DNA of 64,000 nt. It comes from Chytriomyces cf. hyalinus JEL632 (taxonomy: Eukaryota; Chytridiomycota; Chytridiomycetes; Chytridiales; Chytriomycetaceae). Below the pieces are notes generated by a model. That model was not told where the DNA came from. It made no database searches and saw only the letters and a program-made list of their open reading frames with translations. How positions within the stretch are numbered: the first letter of the stretch is position 1; the number at the start of each line of letters is the position of its first letter. Positions 21,620-33,549 of this stretch are shown here, piece by piece. A program made the translations under genes and the position numbers. The stretch spans positions 248,001 to 312,000 of the forward strand of contig JAIWWG010000026.1 of the NCBI GenBank assembly GCA_025435555.1. The letters run 5' to 3'.

Positions 21620-22851
21620 ATGCCCAAGAACTACCCTCTGTTGAAAGAACTCGCCGTCGGAGTCGCGTTTGGCTTCGCACTCGAGAAGGCGAAAGTGTAC
21701 CTGCCCTCTGTCATTGTTCATCAGCTGCAGTGGACCGAGCTCTCAATGCTGGTTGTGTTTCTGACGGCCACTCTCACTGGACTGTATGTTAACCTTTCAT
21801 CATTTGATGCGATATGCTACACCTTACTAACTCTTCTTATCACAGAGCTGCAATTTCATGTTTCGAAAGCCTTGGCCTCTACCTGCGGGCTCCAAAACCA
21901 CCCACAGCAATTGGCTTCAACATGCTCAACTCCTACGGCGCCAATGTATTGGGCGGTGCCGCAATCGGCGTCGGAATGGCCCTCGCAGGCGCTTGCCCTG
22001 GCACAGTTCTCGTGCAAGTCGCAACTGGCATCCCAACAGCGCCATGGGTTGTCGCCGGTGCACTTATCGCATCTTCCACGTATGGATATCTCCACAAACA
22101 TGTCGTAACTGCTGTTCCAAAGTTTGGTTCGAAACGCGCTTCGCAAACGTTTGAATCGAAATCAGTGTCTTTTGGAGCAATTGCGTTTGCTGCGTCGCTT
22201 GTTGGATTCCCCGGGCTGTATTACATCAACTCTTTGATACCGTGGAAACAGCAAGTTTTCTCTGACTTGATGCATGACTTCCACATCTCGCGCTCAAACA
22301 TGTCGGGCGTTGAGTTTGATGCCACAGCTTGGAAAGCTTCTTCTGCCATGTGGTCGCCGTTTGCTGCAGGAATTGCAATTGGAGCAGCGCAAGTGTTTTC
22401 AATTTTGTTGACGCGTAGTGTCATTGGCGCGTCCGGGTTGTATCCGTACCTTGGCTCCTGGATTGTGCGTGGTCTGGACGCGAAATGGGAAACCCGTGCG
22501 CCTTTTTACAAGAGTTTCATCAACTCGATATCCACACTTTATTTCTCGGGAGGTGTCATTGCTGGCGCGTACTTGTCCATGAAAATGGGAGCATCTGCTG
22601 TATTGCATGAAATGGCCTCCAATCAAAGTGCGCAACTTGTACTTGACCCTGCATTGGTGCTTCGTTTGATGGTTGGGGGCTTCTTGCTTGTGTATGGATC
22701 GCGTGTCGCGGGTGGATGCACGAGTGGACATGGGTTGTCGGGGATTGCGCAGTTGTCTGTGGCGAGTGTTGTGACTGTTGCTGCCATGTTTGGTGCGGGC
22801 ACGATTGCGGCGCAGGTTGTGGGTCCTTTTAGCGTTTCGATGCTTCAGTAA
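21620..22851 (+). CDS. YeeE/YedE-family sulfur-compound transporter
   Basis: Two exons, 21620-21783 and 21846-22851, joined at a GTATGT...CACAG intron. The protein has about ten hydrophobic spans and the two family signatures: GACPGTVLVQ in the first half and GSRVAGGCTSGHGLSG near the C-terminus, each with the conserved Cys. Bacterial members import thiosulfate or related sulfur compounds; fungal members are assumed similar. The family is mostly prokaryotic. The intron in the first half shows that this copy has long been resident in a eukaryotic genome. A TATA-like 'cataaaaaa' lies about 45 bp upstream. Confidence 0.85.
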
Positions 22852-23339
22852 TGGCGTGATTTGTGATTGTAATGTAATAAACGATATGAAATGATGGTAA
22901 AAAGGTGGCTATAATGGAAGACGGACAATATAGTGGAAGGCAGAGAACGCGTTGTTCCCTTCAATGAGAGAAGCAGAAGAAAGATAATTGATGAATAGTC
23001 TGTGGAAATATCACTGCAAAATGAACGGCGAAGAAGAATGCGCGATATGTACGTGATCAGACTGGCTCCAATGTATCACATCTAACAAGCTGAGCAGGCT
23101 TAGAAGTGCTGATGCGCCGAGGAGGCACGCCCATCATGAACCCAGGTGACCCCCCCTCGTTGATATCATAGACCCTCATAACTAATAAATCAATCAAACT
23201 AGGCTGTGGCCACGAACTCCATCTGCCCTGCTTACTACAGGCCCAGTCACGTGGCATCTCTGCTTGCCCAGTTTGCCGCAAACAATTCCACGCGTCTCTC
23301 CCAACCACACCAAACAAACAGCGATCCGCTGCTTCTTCC
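22852..23339. other. Intergenic stretch
   Basis: AATAAA-like polyadenylation signals follow the transporter (near 22877). An open frame from 23206 runs into the next gene's region in another frame, so an upstream exon of that gene may lie here. I see nothing else. Confidence 0.4.
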
Positions 23340-24089
23340 TTGCCGCCACCAACTACCCCATCAACAAGCAAATGGAAGAATATTAATATCTTCGACTTGC
23401 CCGCTGTTCATTCGAAGAATCTCTTGCAAACACTCAAATCGATATACACGCTTCTCTCATGGTCCCCGCAAAACTTGTCTGAATCCTGCGGCGCAGATAA
23501 AGTCCGACTCGGATACATGCCTCAACAACAACAAAGAACCAGAATGCTCATCATCAATGTGTTTGCGCAAGGTTGCATTAAACTGTCAATCAATGTTGCG
23601 TCTATGCGTGTGACACCCAAGATTACTTCTCCCACGGAGAATGCGTGTCGATATGTTCCAATTGTGTTTCAAGGCGGTTTGAAAGCGTTGGTGGAGTGGG
23701 TGTTTAGTTGTGGGATGCATTTGCCGAGTGGTGGTTCTGTCGCGACACTGGCGAATTCAAACAGAAGTGAGCGCACGGCGTCTGTAATACCCACACCGCT
23801 GGATGCGTGGAGAAATTTTCCTTCTGGGACACCGACGAAAAGAAATCTGTCGGTCGCTGCCCAGACACGATTCCGCAACAATCGAGAATCTTTGACGGAA
23901 AATACTGTCACAAGTACGCCGTCAAAGCAATCTCAACCCATCACGCCCAGAAAGAGACGCGTGATTGTGTTGGATAGCGATGAAGAGGTTGAGACGGGGA
24001 AAGTTTTGAACGCTTTTGACGAAAGCGATGAAGATGAAGTTCAAATCATCTCTGTTACTTGTTCAAGAAAGAAAACAAGGCGTTTGTGA
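23340..24089 (+). CDS. Hypothetical protein with SUMO-interaction-like C-terminus
   Basis: A 249-residue open frame whose N-terminal half (LPAVHSKNLLQTLKSIYTLLSW...) looks globular and whose C-terminal half is basic and Ser/Thr-rich. The end carries VIVLDSDEE and, about 25 residues later, DEDEVQIISV. Both have the hydrophobic core plus acidic patch typical of SUMO-interaction motifs. I recognise no family. The start is uncertain because the region upstream (23206 on) is open in a different frame and an intron may join them. Confidence 0.5.
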   Translation: MPPPTTPSTSKWKNINIFDLPAVHSKNLLQTLKSIYTLLSWSPQNLSESCGADKVRLGYMPQQQQRTRMLIINVFAQGCIKLSINVASMRVTPKITSPTENACRYVPIVFQGGLKALVEWVFSCGMHLPSGGSVATLANSNRSERTASVIPTPLDAWRNFPSGTPTKRNLSVAAQTRFRNNRESLTENTVTSTPSKQSQPITPRKRRVIVLDSDEEVETGKVLNAFDESDEDEVQIISVTCSRKKTRRL

Positions 24090-24180
24090 AGTCTGCGCTT
24101 TTTATTTTGTTAATATACATCACTGATACACGCTGCAATAAAGCGCTGCTGCAATAGACTAAGACTGTTTAAAAGAATGG

Positions 24181-25354
24181 ATCAATTCAGGCGGCATCAC
24201 AAGTCTCCGTTGAGCGAGAAAACAAGCCAAGAAACCGCTTTGGCAACTGCGACTCGTAAATTTTTGCCCAGATTCGGCTCCTGATTGCATACTTGGCATC
24301 CGCCGCTGCAAACGCCGCTCCGAGAACAAGCACCGAACCAATGAATCCGTCGCCAAAAACAGAATACAATGTCCACCCCGTCTTCAACGGCAACGCGACA
24401 GAAACCAGAAACTATTCATGCATTTGCACGCCGCGATACAGCACTTGCGGTTTTCCTTGGTGGTTTAGGAAACCAGAAACTCCACCGCGTGCGTCACATC
24501 GGAGAATACTGAATCCCTGCGAGCTTTGAAATAAAAATGGAACACGGAAACGATCATCAAAATGGATACAAAAATAACGGTTACCGACATTTTCAATGGC
24601 TCGAACTCCAGCCATCTTCACATGCACATCCCCAACCCCAACGCTCCATGTCCCACCTGGGCTCAAGACGAGATCCACATCACGATCGATCCCGTTCCAT
24701 AACCCTGGGAAATCCATGTCCAAAAATTGCGGCGCTTACTTTTAATGCGCGTTTGGAGCCCTTTTTGGGGTTCACGATTCCCTCGAGGATTGCAACGGGC
24801 GGTGGAGTTACTGCACCGGATACCATGCGAGATGTTTCGACGAGCGGAACTGGGTGGACTTGACTCGGGTCCAATGCGCACGAAAACGGCCACGACGGCC
24901 ACGATCCAAACGGTGAGAAATTGCGCGTGAGCATAAACATTGCCGTGTATGAGAGCGGGATAAGTGCATGATGGTTCATTAAGCGACTAAGCGCGTTTGG
25001 CGACTGGCTCAGTAGGCGGCTCAATGCGCTCAATGCGAGTATGGGAAGTGTCTGGACGGCACCCACGGCGATGCTCAGTGCAATAGACGAGAGCGGTGAG
25101 TCTCTGCCAGACAAGTAAGCGCATAGCGATAGAACCATACGCAGGGAAGAGAGGAGTATAGCTTGTTTCTGAGTGAATGAGCGGAGATCACTCGATGGAT
25201 GCAGCGCATTGCGCAGCGCGCAGACAGTAGCGATACTGCACTGGAGACCGAGTTGCTGCTGCGCGAGTATCCCGAGACGCGGGAGCAGTGCGGCGATCGT
25301 GTCGAAAGCTTTCATCAACTCAACGTGGTTGCCTTTGACGTATTTAAAATCCAA
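24181..25354 (-). CDS. Hypothetical protein, exon structure unresolved
   Basis: The minus strand has three open segments. The first is 25354-24680, with hydrophobic helices such as 'LSSIALSIAVGAVQTLPILALSAL' and 'HALIPLSYTAMFML'. The second is 24723-24412. The third is 24393-24187, with 'FGDGFIGSVLVLGAAFAAADA'. A GTAAGC donor near 24742 and a GTAACC...CAAAG interval near 24585-24530 suggest small introns linking them into one gene for a small multi-pass membrane protein. No splice combination I tried gives a clean full frame. The layout vaguely recalls mitochondrial TMEM70/186/223-type proteins, but I cannot confirm that. Confidence 0.4.
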
Positions 25355-25389
25355 TCAATTCGATAAATTAGAAATAAAAGTAAACCAAA

Positions 25390-26297
25390 ATGATCTCGCT
25401 GGGTCTCTCGCACATACAACGAATGGCTGCTCGCCGTCTCTTCTCCATCCCACAGTCCGTGCTCCGGTCTCGAAACTTTACAAATCTGTCTCGTTTTTAC
25501 GCACCGCTTCCTATCCAAAAAACTGTCGCATTCCAGCCAACACACTTGCTCCACCGCTTCTCAATCCGTTCATTCGCAACAGCAACGAAGAGAGACTTTT
25601 CCGAAAAGAAGGAACCTGGAAAGATGTCGAGCATGATTAGGTACAGCCCCGTCTTTTTCGACACTGCAATCAAAAAAAAAAAAAAACAAAAAAACATTTG
25701 CCTTACTCAAACATCACAGAGAATACGGACCCCTCGCTATCGGCGTCTACTTTTTCTTTTCATCCATCACATTCGTGTGCTGTCTATCTTCAATTTATTT
25801 CCTTGGCGTCGATCGCGAAATGATTCTGCGATGGGTGCACAACGCAAAAGTCGCCATTGGTCTCGAGAGTGAAAAGAAAGCTGAAGACGCAATTACGGCC
25901 GCCGAATCTAAATCTGCTCCAGTGAAGGATAACGAAGATACGACGGAAGGCGGCAAAAAGTCGTTTTTTGATTTCTTGCCAGAAGTTTTGAAGACGGAAG
26001 CGGTTTTGACGCTTGGAACGAATGTCTTGCTTGCGATGGTATGAACCCTTTTATTTATTTGTTTATTAAAGTTGCCGCTTCTGTCTCCGCCAACCATTCC
26101 TAATCCGCACAACACATTTTCGAAACCAGGTCATGACAAAATTGTTTGTACCTGTAAAACTGGGCCTTGTCGCTGTGGTGACACCCGTAGTTGCGAGGCG
26201 GTTGCGGGCAATGGGCTTTGATATGGGTCAACGCGGCGCGTATAAATCTGCAGCAACAAATGTGCGGAATACAATCAAAGAGCGTCGGAACCAGTGA
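25390..26297 (+). CDS. DUF1279 (FAM210-like) mitochondrial membrane protein
   Basis: Three exons, 25390-25640, 25720-26038 and 26130-26297; all three fit GT-AG rules and keep frame. The N-terminus is a textbook mitochondrial presequence, rich in Arg and Ser and free of acidic residues ('MAARRLFSIPQSVLRSRNF'). Exon 2 opens with REYGPLAIGVYFFFSSITF, the DUF1279 signature of FAM210A/B-type proteins, followed by a membrane span. A second hydrophobic segment spans the last intron. Family members sit in mitochondrial membranes and affect mitochondrial translation and metabolism in animals; the fungal role is unknown. A second possible start, MAARR, lies 11 codons downstream of the first. Confidence 0.8.
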
Positions 26298-26530
26298 TCA
26301 TTTCTGGAGAGAAGAAAGCGCGGGATTTTCTATGTGTTTTCCTTCATCAAACTAAAAAAGAAACAACGGGAACCGAGTTTTTGCGAGAACATGCAATGCG
26401 CTTTATCAATAACAACAATCACGTACACGCCTTACTCTTTCTGTCCCTGCCCCGATGAAAATTAATAAAACTTCCCCCCATTGCAACCAATATGATAGAT
26501 GAAGCAAAGTGATAAGTAACAAAAAACCCT

Positions 26531-29500
26531 TCAAATGTAATACATTTTTGCCTTGACTGAATCCATGACAGCATGAAATTCGGCAATGGCCGCTGCCTCC
26601 GCCGAAGAACCGCCGACAATTGACCCACCAGCACCCGACTCAGACCCGTTCACGCCGCCAGGGCGATGGTACCGCGCTCGGTCTGCAGCCAAGTGTGCGT
26701 AATAAACAGCAGGTGTGAGTGAAACAGATTTGGTTGCGCGCGCGTACGTGTAGCACATGGAGTACGTGATCTCTTGGAACTCGTCCGCTGAAAACTGGTT
26801 CTCATCCACAAGAACGTGATAATGTATCGGCCGTGACGTGCCCTGGATTCCGGCGTGGGAGTAGAGATAGAAGTCGAACTCAAATGGATGAGTCACCCCT
26901 GTTGAACATATCACAGTAAATTAAATGACTAAATTGCAATTGAAGGACAATTACCCTTGTCAATAACCGTGCCCGGCTTCAAGTTTCCATTCTTAAAGTC
27001 CGCGTCACGTCGATCAGCCGCGAAGAATCTGTGGGAGTGTCGTTTGCTAACAATCACAAAAGTGATTTTGGCATCAGGAATTCCAAGATCTCGCAACGCA
27101 CTTCGCAGGCCGCCCACTTCCTGCAGACCGACCTCTTGGAACTGGCCTTCGCTCACTCCGTCGCGGTAGAGGATGAACCGTTGGGGCAGGCATCCGTTGA
27201 TTGCGTGGAACTGCCTGGCATGCTCCATCACCATTCCTTTCAGATCGGTGATTGAGTCCACTCGACCCCCTTGGATACGTTCAACGGCCCGATACGTAAC
27301 AAAACTATTTTGTGTTGCAGAAGGAAACAGTTTCAGATATTCAAACAACCCACGACACAGACAGCAAAATGTATACTCACGCGCGGTCCATGGAAGCAAC
27401 CACCGCAGCAACCGATACACCATCCTTAACACCAGCAGGAGGATGTGACAAATCCGCGCCGAGAATCATTGTCGGAACCGTGCCCCACTGGCCCAGCTTG
27501 TTCAGGTACCGCCCGTCTACAGTCGTATTGATTCCGCCAATTTTTGCGTTAACTTTAAGCGCCAGATTCGTTGGCACCCCTTTCCCAACAAAAGGTCCTT
27601 TGAATAGCTTTGTAGCCAGGAGTCCTTGCGTCATAAGGCCGAGTTTCGTTTCTGAGAGGTATTTGACTTGGTCATATATATCGCCCTTGCGTTCGAAAAT
27701 GCAGAAAATAAGCTGCGCGCATTTATATCCGGCTGAGCTGGGATCTCTGCTGGCCTCAGAAAGTGCGACCCGGTTGGCCTCGACAAGTGTGGCTTCGACT
27801 GAATTTCGATCTTGAAAAATAAGGACGTCTTTAAAGTTGCGTGCCGTGATTGCATTGCCGCGCTTTTGGCATTCCATCGGAAGTTGCTTGGAGAACAAAT
27901 CTTCGACAGCTCTCATATTGACGTTGCGGTCGTTTCCAAAGACAGCAATACTCCACGCTTCCAGGGGTATCCCATGAAAAAACCGGAAGGTGTGAGCGTG
28001 GAGGTAATCCAGACCCCCATCACGCGGCGTTATCGTCGAGTTTCGTCCACCCGTGACAACTGGCGCTGACAAAACGCGTGCATCGACCATTTTCATTTCC
28101 TTGGAAACGTTCAGTCCCCACGGCCTCACAAGTTCACTGGTCGGAGGTTCGCTACCCCCGCGATCATGCAGTTCCAACCGCCCATCCTGGATCTTTCTCA
28201 AACGAACGTCTGGCTTCACTGCTGTCAATTTGATGATTTCGGCTGTTTGAATGTCCGACAGTTTCCCTTGGTGCCGTTGCCCAACTTTCACGTCCAGCAG
28301 CTCCATGGGAAGCACAATTTGTCCGTCTTCGGAGCAGATGACGCACGGCAGGTCAGGGTATCTCAGATTGATTTTGTAGTTTGTCGAAAAATACTTTTGC
28401 ACTGTGACCATTCCAACGCCTTGTTCTCGTGACATGAAGCGGAACGTCGTTGATGTTTTATCGGATATGCCGCGTATTTTATAGTTGCGTTTGATATGGC
28501 TTGCTGTTACGCTGACATTTCTGAGGAATCTCGACAGTCTGGCCAGTTCAATGGATCCAGGTTGAAGAGACCGTCTGTCTACATCTTGGATCCGCTGCTT
28601 GTTGAACACGCGAGCCACCAGATCCATTAGGGGTCCTATAATTATTCCAGCCCAATGAAAATGCACAGTCATTTAATTGCCGGTAACTTATAACATTAAA
28701 TCAGGTCGCATTTACCTTTGGGGTAAAACGCTGTGTTGGAAACATCAATCGTGAGCAATAGCGACCCAAGTGTGTACTTTACGCTTTGCTGATATCCAGC
28801 TCCCAGAATGAGGCCACCGCTGATGAAAGTCGGCTTGTAAGCATCGTAGAATCCCCAATGAGTGGACTTGTGAAATGATGTGTAAATCATTTTTGGCCGA
28901 TGGGCTAAGATAAGCTGCAGCAACGTCAACGACGCCCTGGGAACTTCGGTGGGACCCTGGTTGTTGACGAACTTGTGGAGATCCTCCATCGACAGCTTAT
29001 TGGTGAAGCGGATTTTGATTGTGAATTGTTGTGGTTTTCTGAGTAAAACCCATCAATGAAATTTGCATCAATGAAACCCATCACTGAAATTTGAACAAGA
29101 TATTGTAAGTACCTGCGAGCGTCGCCTTCAGCCAGCACCACAGAGAATTGCGCACCAGAGACTGGGATATCCAACTCCTTCACACTCCAAAGAATGCTCT
29201 CTGCGTCGGTTTCTGCAACGTTTCGGGTCTCTTTCGCCCATTGTTCAATCACTCTTCGGCGGACAGCTCGAATCGTGTCGGGTATAACAGAGATGTCTGA
29301 AGGACAGTTTCAAGTCAGAAAGGAAGTTAAGTTAAACAGCCAAATACTCGAGCAAAGTTTTATCACTCACCGTACTGGTAAAAGTCGCGCGACGGGATAT
29401 CAAAACTGAGGGCATAGCTGTTTGCCCAAATCCGAATTGCCTGCCCTTTGGTACCGTAACCAGGACGGCCTGCTCTATCGCGCGACAAAACCATGGCTTG

Positions 29501-29959
29501 TCCAGCAATTCCAGAACTTGTCCATTCCATGGTTTGAGTTTGTGGTGCAGTGGAAGTTCTGAAAATGGTTTCCGGCTTGACGTATGGGTCCTCTCTCCCG
29601 GAGGTATCACGGCCCTGCGAACTCCATTCTTGGCGTGGAGGGCTTCGTTCGCGTTGGCTTGAGTATCGCCCAGCACCACGTGTCTCTTCTCTGGAGGAAG
29701 AGGAGTAGCGGCTTGGTTCGCGCCCGCTTACACTTCCTGTCGAGTCCTGCCGCTCTTGAATAAATACATTCTTGCGCGATTGAATATCGTATGGGGAATA
29801 ACGATCGTCTGGCGCTTGCCGAGACTGCTGGGAGTACCCCGATGAGGTATTGGGGGGCGGGTTGTTGCGACCATTGCCGCGAGAATTTGGCGGTTCGTTG
29901 GAATAAGGCTGCATTTGACGAGACGGTGGTGGTGGGGGGGGGACATCACTGATGAACAT
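26531..29959 (-). CDS. Argonaute
   Basis: Six exons on the minus strand: 29959-29371, 29296-29113, 29038-28716, 28636-27381, 27304-26955 and 26898-26531. All junctions keep frame. Domains in order: an Arg/Pro/Gln-rich disordered N-terminus, N domain and L1, PAZ (exon 4, about '[17 protein letters not shown]'), MID, and PIWI. In PIWI the first catalytic Asp is in ILGADLSHP, the second in [14 protein letters not shown], and the final His in [14 protein letters not shown]. So slicer residues are largely present; I could not firmly place the Glu finger. It would bind small RNAs and cleave or silence target transcripts. The Met at 29959 may not be the true start: a 61-nt intron with a GTACGT donor would join the RRM-like exons upstream in frame (separate entry). 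Confidence 0.92.
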
Positions 29960-29965
29960 GTCATT

Positions 29966-30569
29966 TCAACAATTTTGGCAGTTGGGGATGTTGTTCAACA
30001 AACAAACGTACGAGGAACCCGAATCCTGATCTTCGTCTTCGGCAAGATCCAACTCAGAAACAATCGGGGACCCGTCACTCCACTGAAAGCAAAGAAAGCA
30101 ACACACACACTTGTGAGATCGAGGTGTAGAAGCAAAAAAAAGCAAAGAGTACGCACGTGTAAACCGTTGCAGCCACGCACAGCTTGTTCCGCGTCCTTCT
30201 TGTAAGCAAATATGACGACAGCGAGGTTGGCCGAGCGGCCGGGTGTGAGCTGGACCCTGTGGGAGCAATAATTAAAACCAAGGTTTGTCTGGAGAGAAAG
30301 GGACACTTCTCACTCAAGAATGGGGCCGTATCGCGAAAAGACAGCCTCTATTTCGGCTTTCTGTTTGAGGAGTGGGTGGTCAGAGTCTGGCTGAAGAGTG
30401 CGTGCTGTGACCCTTTCCGCAGGGCACAGACCCCGGCAATCGCCGAAGGACTCGTTGCTTCACTCACCGACACGTTTTTCCCGACCCGTCTTGCTAGCAG
30501 CGTGATCGGTGCTGGTGCCATTGCTGTGTGGTTGTGGGATATTTGTTGGGGGACAAACAATGTGTTCAT
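29966..30569 (-). CDS. RRM-like exons, possibly the N-terminus of the Argonaute gene
   Basis: The exons read MNTLFVPQQ... (from 30569), then 'PDSDHPLLKQKAEIEAVFSR', then VQLTPGRSANLAVVIFAYKK, then a short acidic tail. Together they look like a divergent RNA-recognition motif: helix EIEAVFSRYGPI, strand NLAVVIFAY, helix DAEQAVRGCNGL. As a separate gene it would stop at 29966, only 6 bp before the Argonaute ATG on the same strand. That is implausibly tight for two fungal transcripts. The donor at 30009 (TC|GTACGT) and acceptor at 29949 (TCATCAG|T) define a 61-nt intron. It removes both the stop and the Argonaute ATG and keeps frame, giving [12 protein letters not shown] favour one RRM-Argonaute gene spanning 30569-26531. 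Confidence 0.6.
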
Positions 30570-31022
30570 TTTGCCAAGCGAGGGGTGGTTTCTCCTTCAA
30601 CAGATTTGCTCTCTTCTTCTTTGTTTACGCTTGTTCCCAATCTTGAGCTGTGTGTGGTGTGGTTTTGTCGTCATGTTGTTCAATGTTTTGACTGTGTTCA
30701 ACCGAGCAAAACAAGAATGGCGCGGATGCCAGATAGGGGGCGATCAGAGGGCATTCAGACGCCAGTCAGAGGGGAGGGAGCGCTCAAGTTGTGGGATTGT
30801 CTCTGTCCTCTTCTGCCTCATCTTAATCATATGTGTTTATCCGTTCCTGTTGTTCCTGAGTCCATCGACACATCATTCATAGCGTAAAGACGCATGGCCA
30901 GCAGTTTCACTTCTTTTCGAAAATGCATTATCGCAGCTGCTCATTCCCCAACAACCTCCACTCCCATTTGAACGGAAGAGAAGCTTGGCAAATATTTCAC
31001 AGTCAGCAAATATATCATAAAA
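30570..31022. promoter_or_regulatory. Divergent promoter region, Argonaute/RRM and pinin
   Basis: About 450 bp separate the minus-strand RRM start from the plus-strand pinin start. No gene is supported inside it. It must hold both promoters; the only sequence I can point to is an AT-rich 'caaatatatcataaaa' just before the pinin ATG. Confidence 0.5.
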
Positions 31023-31840
31023 ATGGACGACACCACACCCAACACACACACGGACGAAACGGCGCCCGAATCCACGCAACAAACGGACGCAAAAGCAAAC
31101 GAACGGAAACGTTTGCGGCCGAATGCAGGCACAACGGACGATGGGCGTGGAAAGCGACTTTTTGGCGTGCTGATGGGAACCCTCAACAGGAACAAGAAGG
31201 AGGCCGAGCTTCCAAAGAGTGAAGCGGTGCGTTAACTTCGAATGTGCTTTGAAATTCGATCGTGCCGACCCGCGGGTGACATTCTGACGTGGATATTGTT
31301 AACACAGGAACGTAAGCGAGAAGATCTCGAGAAACGGCTGAGGGAGAAGCTGGAAGCAGAGAAACTGCGGCTGCGGGAAGAAGTGGAAAAGGAGCAGGCG
31401 GTGAAAGCAAAGGCACTTGCGGAGAAACGCGAGGCCGAAACGCAGCAGCGAAAAACCCAGGCTGTGAGTTTTTTGATTCAATCAGTTCAATGGGCACAAC
31501 GGCTATATATCTTGTTATGCGTTGTCTTATTTGTTTGTTCTAATTGGGACAGGCGGCCACGTTGTCGAAGCACGCAAAGAACACGGCGCATTTTGTAAAA
31601 ACAGTGACTGAACCGCCAGTCTTGTTTCTTCCAGCTGGAAAACCCAACGAACGTATTCGAAAGATTCTCGAGGATCAGTTGAAGGCGGTGAAAGTGCCAG
31701 CAGCCGCAGTGGACGCAATGGAAACTGAACCGGCGCAAAGTCCCAAGCAGCCGGATGAAGCTGATAAAAGCAATGTCAATGATAAGGAAGTTGCCGCGGA
31801 TTCCGAAATGAACGAGACTGCTCCAATTATCGCTGCCTAG
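31023..31840 (+). CDS. Pinin homologue
   Basis: Three exons: 31023-31226, 31308-31463 and 31553-31840, all with GT-AG junctions in frame. The pinin/SDK/memA core is clear: RGKRLFGVLMGTLNRNKKE in exon 1, then a long charged coiled coil ('EDLEKRLREKLEAEKLRLRE') in exon 2. Exon 3 carries a helix region and an acidic tail. Pinin is a nuclear protein of the exon-junction/ASAP-type splicing machinery. At about 215 residues it is short and lacks the long SR-rich tail of animal pinin, as is usual in fungi and protists. Confidence 0.8.
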
Positions 31841-32072
31841 TTCTGTCGACTGTCAATAAAAACAATCGCCCACGAACGATTAAAGTTATGCGACCACCGC
31901 GTTCGGCATTCTTTTCGAAATTCCAAGGGTTTAAAACACATCAATTGGCAGCGAAAAGATTGAGGATGCCTATTTTCCACGAATCGCAAATGGGATATAT
32001 AGTCTCTGGAAGATCGACCCGTCAAAGTAGAGTGCACAAACGGAATAGGAAGCCTTCATATTCTTGTATTAT

Positions 32073-33446
<1,374 letters not shown>

Positions 33447-33465
33447 TTACCACAATCTGTAAATA

Positions 33466-33540
33466 TTTACTGCTGATTTCATATCTTTTGCGTTTTTACA
33501 AAAATTGTGAAATATCAAAAAACGAATATCGCACCCGACA
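33466..33540 (+). repeat. Left terminal inverted repeat of the Tc1/mariner element
   Basis: Starts TTTACTGCTGATTTC directly after TA and ends CGCACCCGACA. It ends 9 bp before the ATG of the plus-strand gene, so it must carry that gene's promoter or leader. Confidence 0.9.
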
Positions 33541-33549
33541 TTTTCCAAA

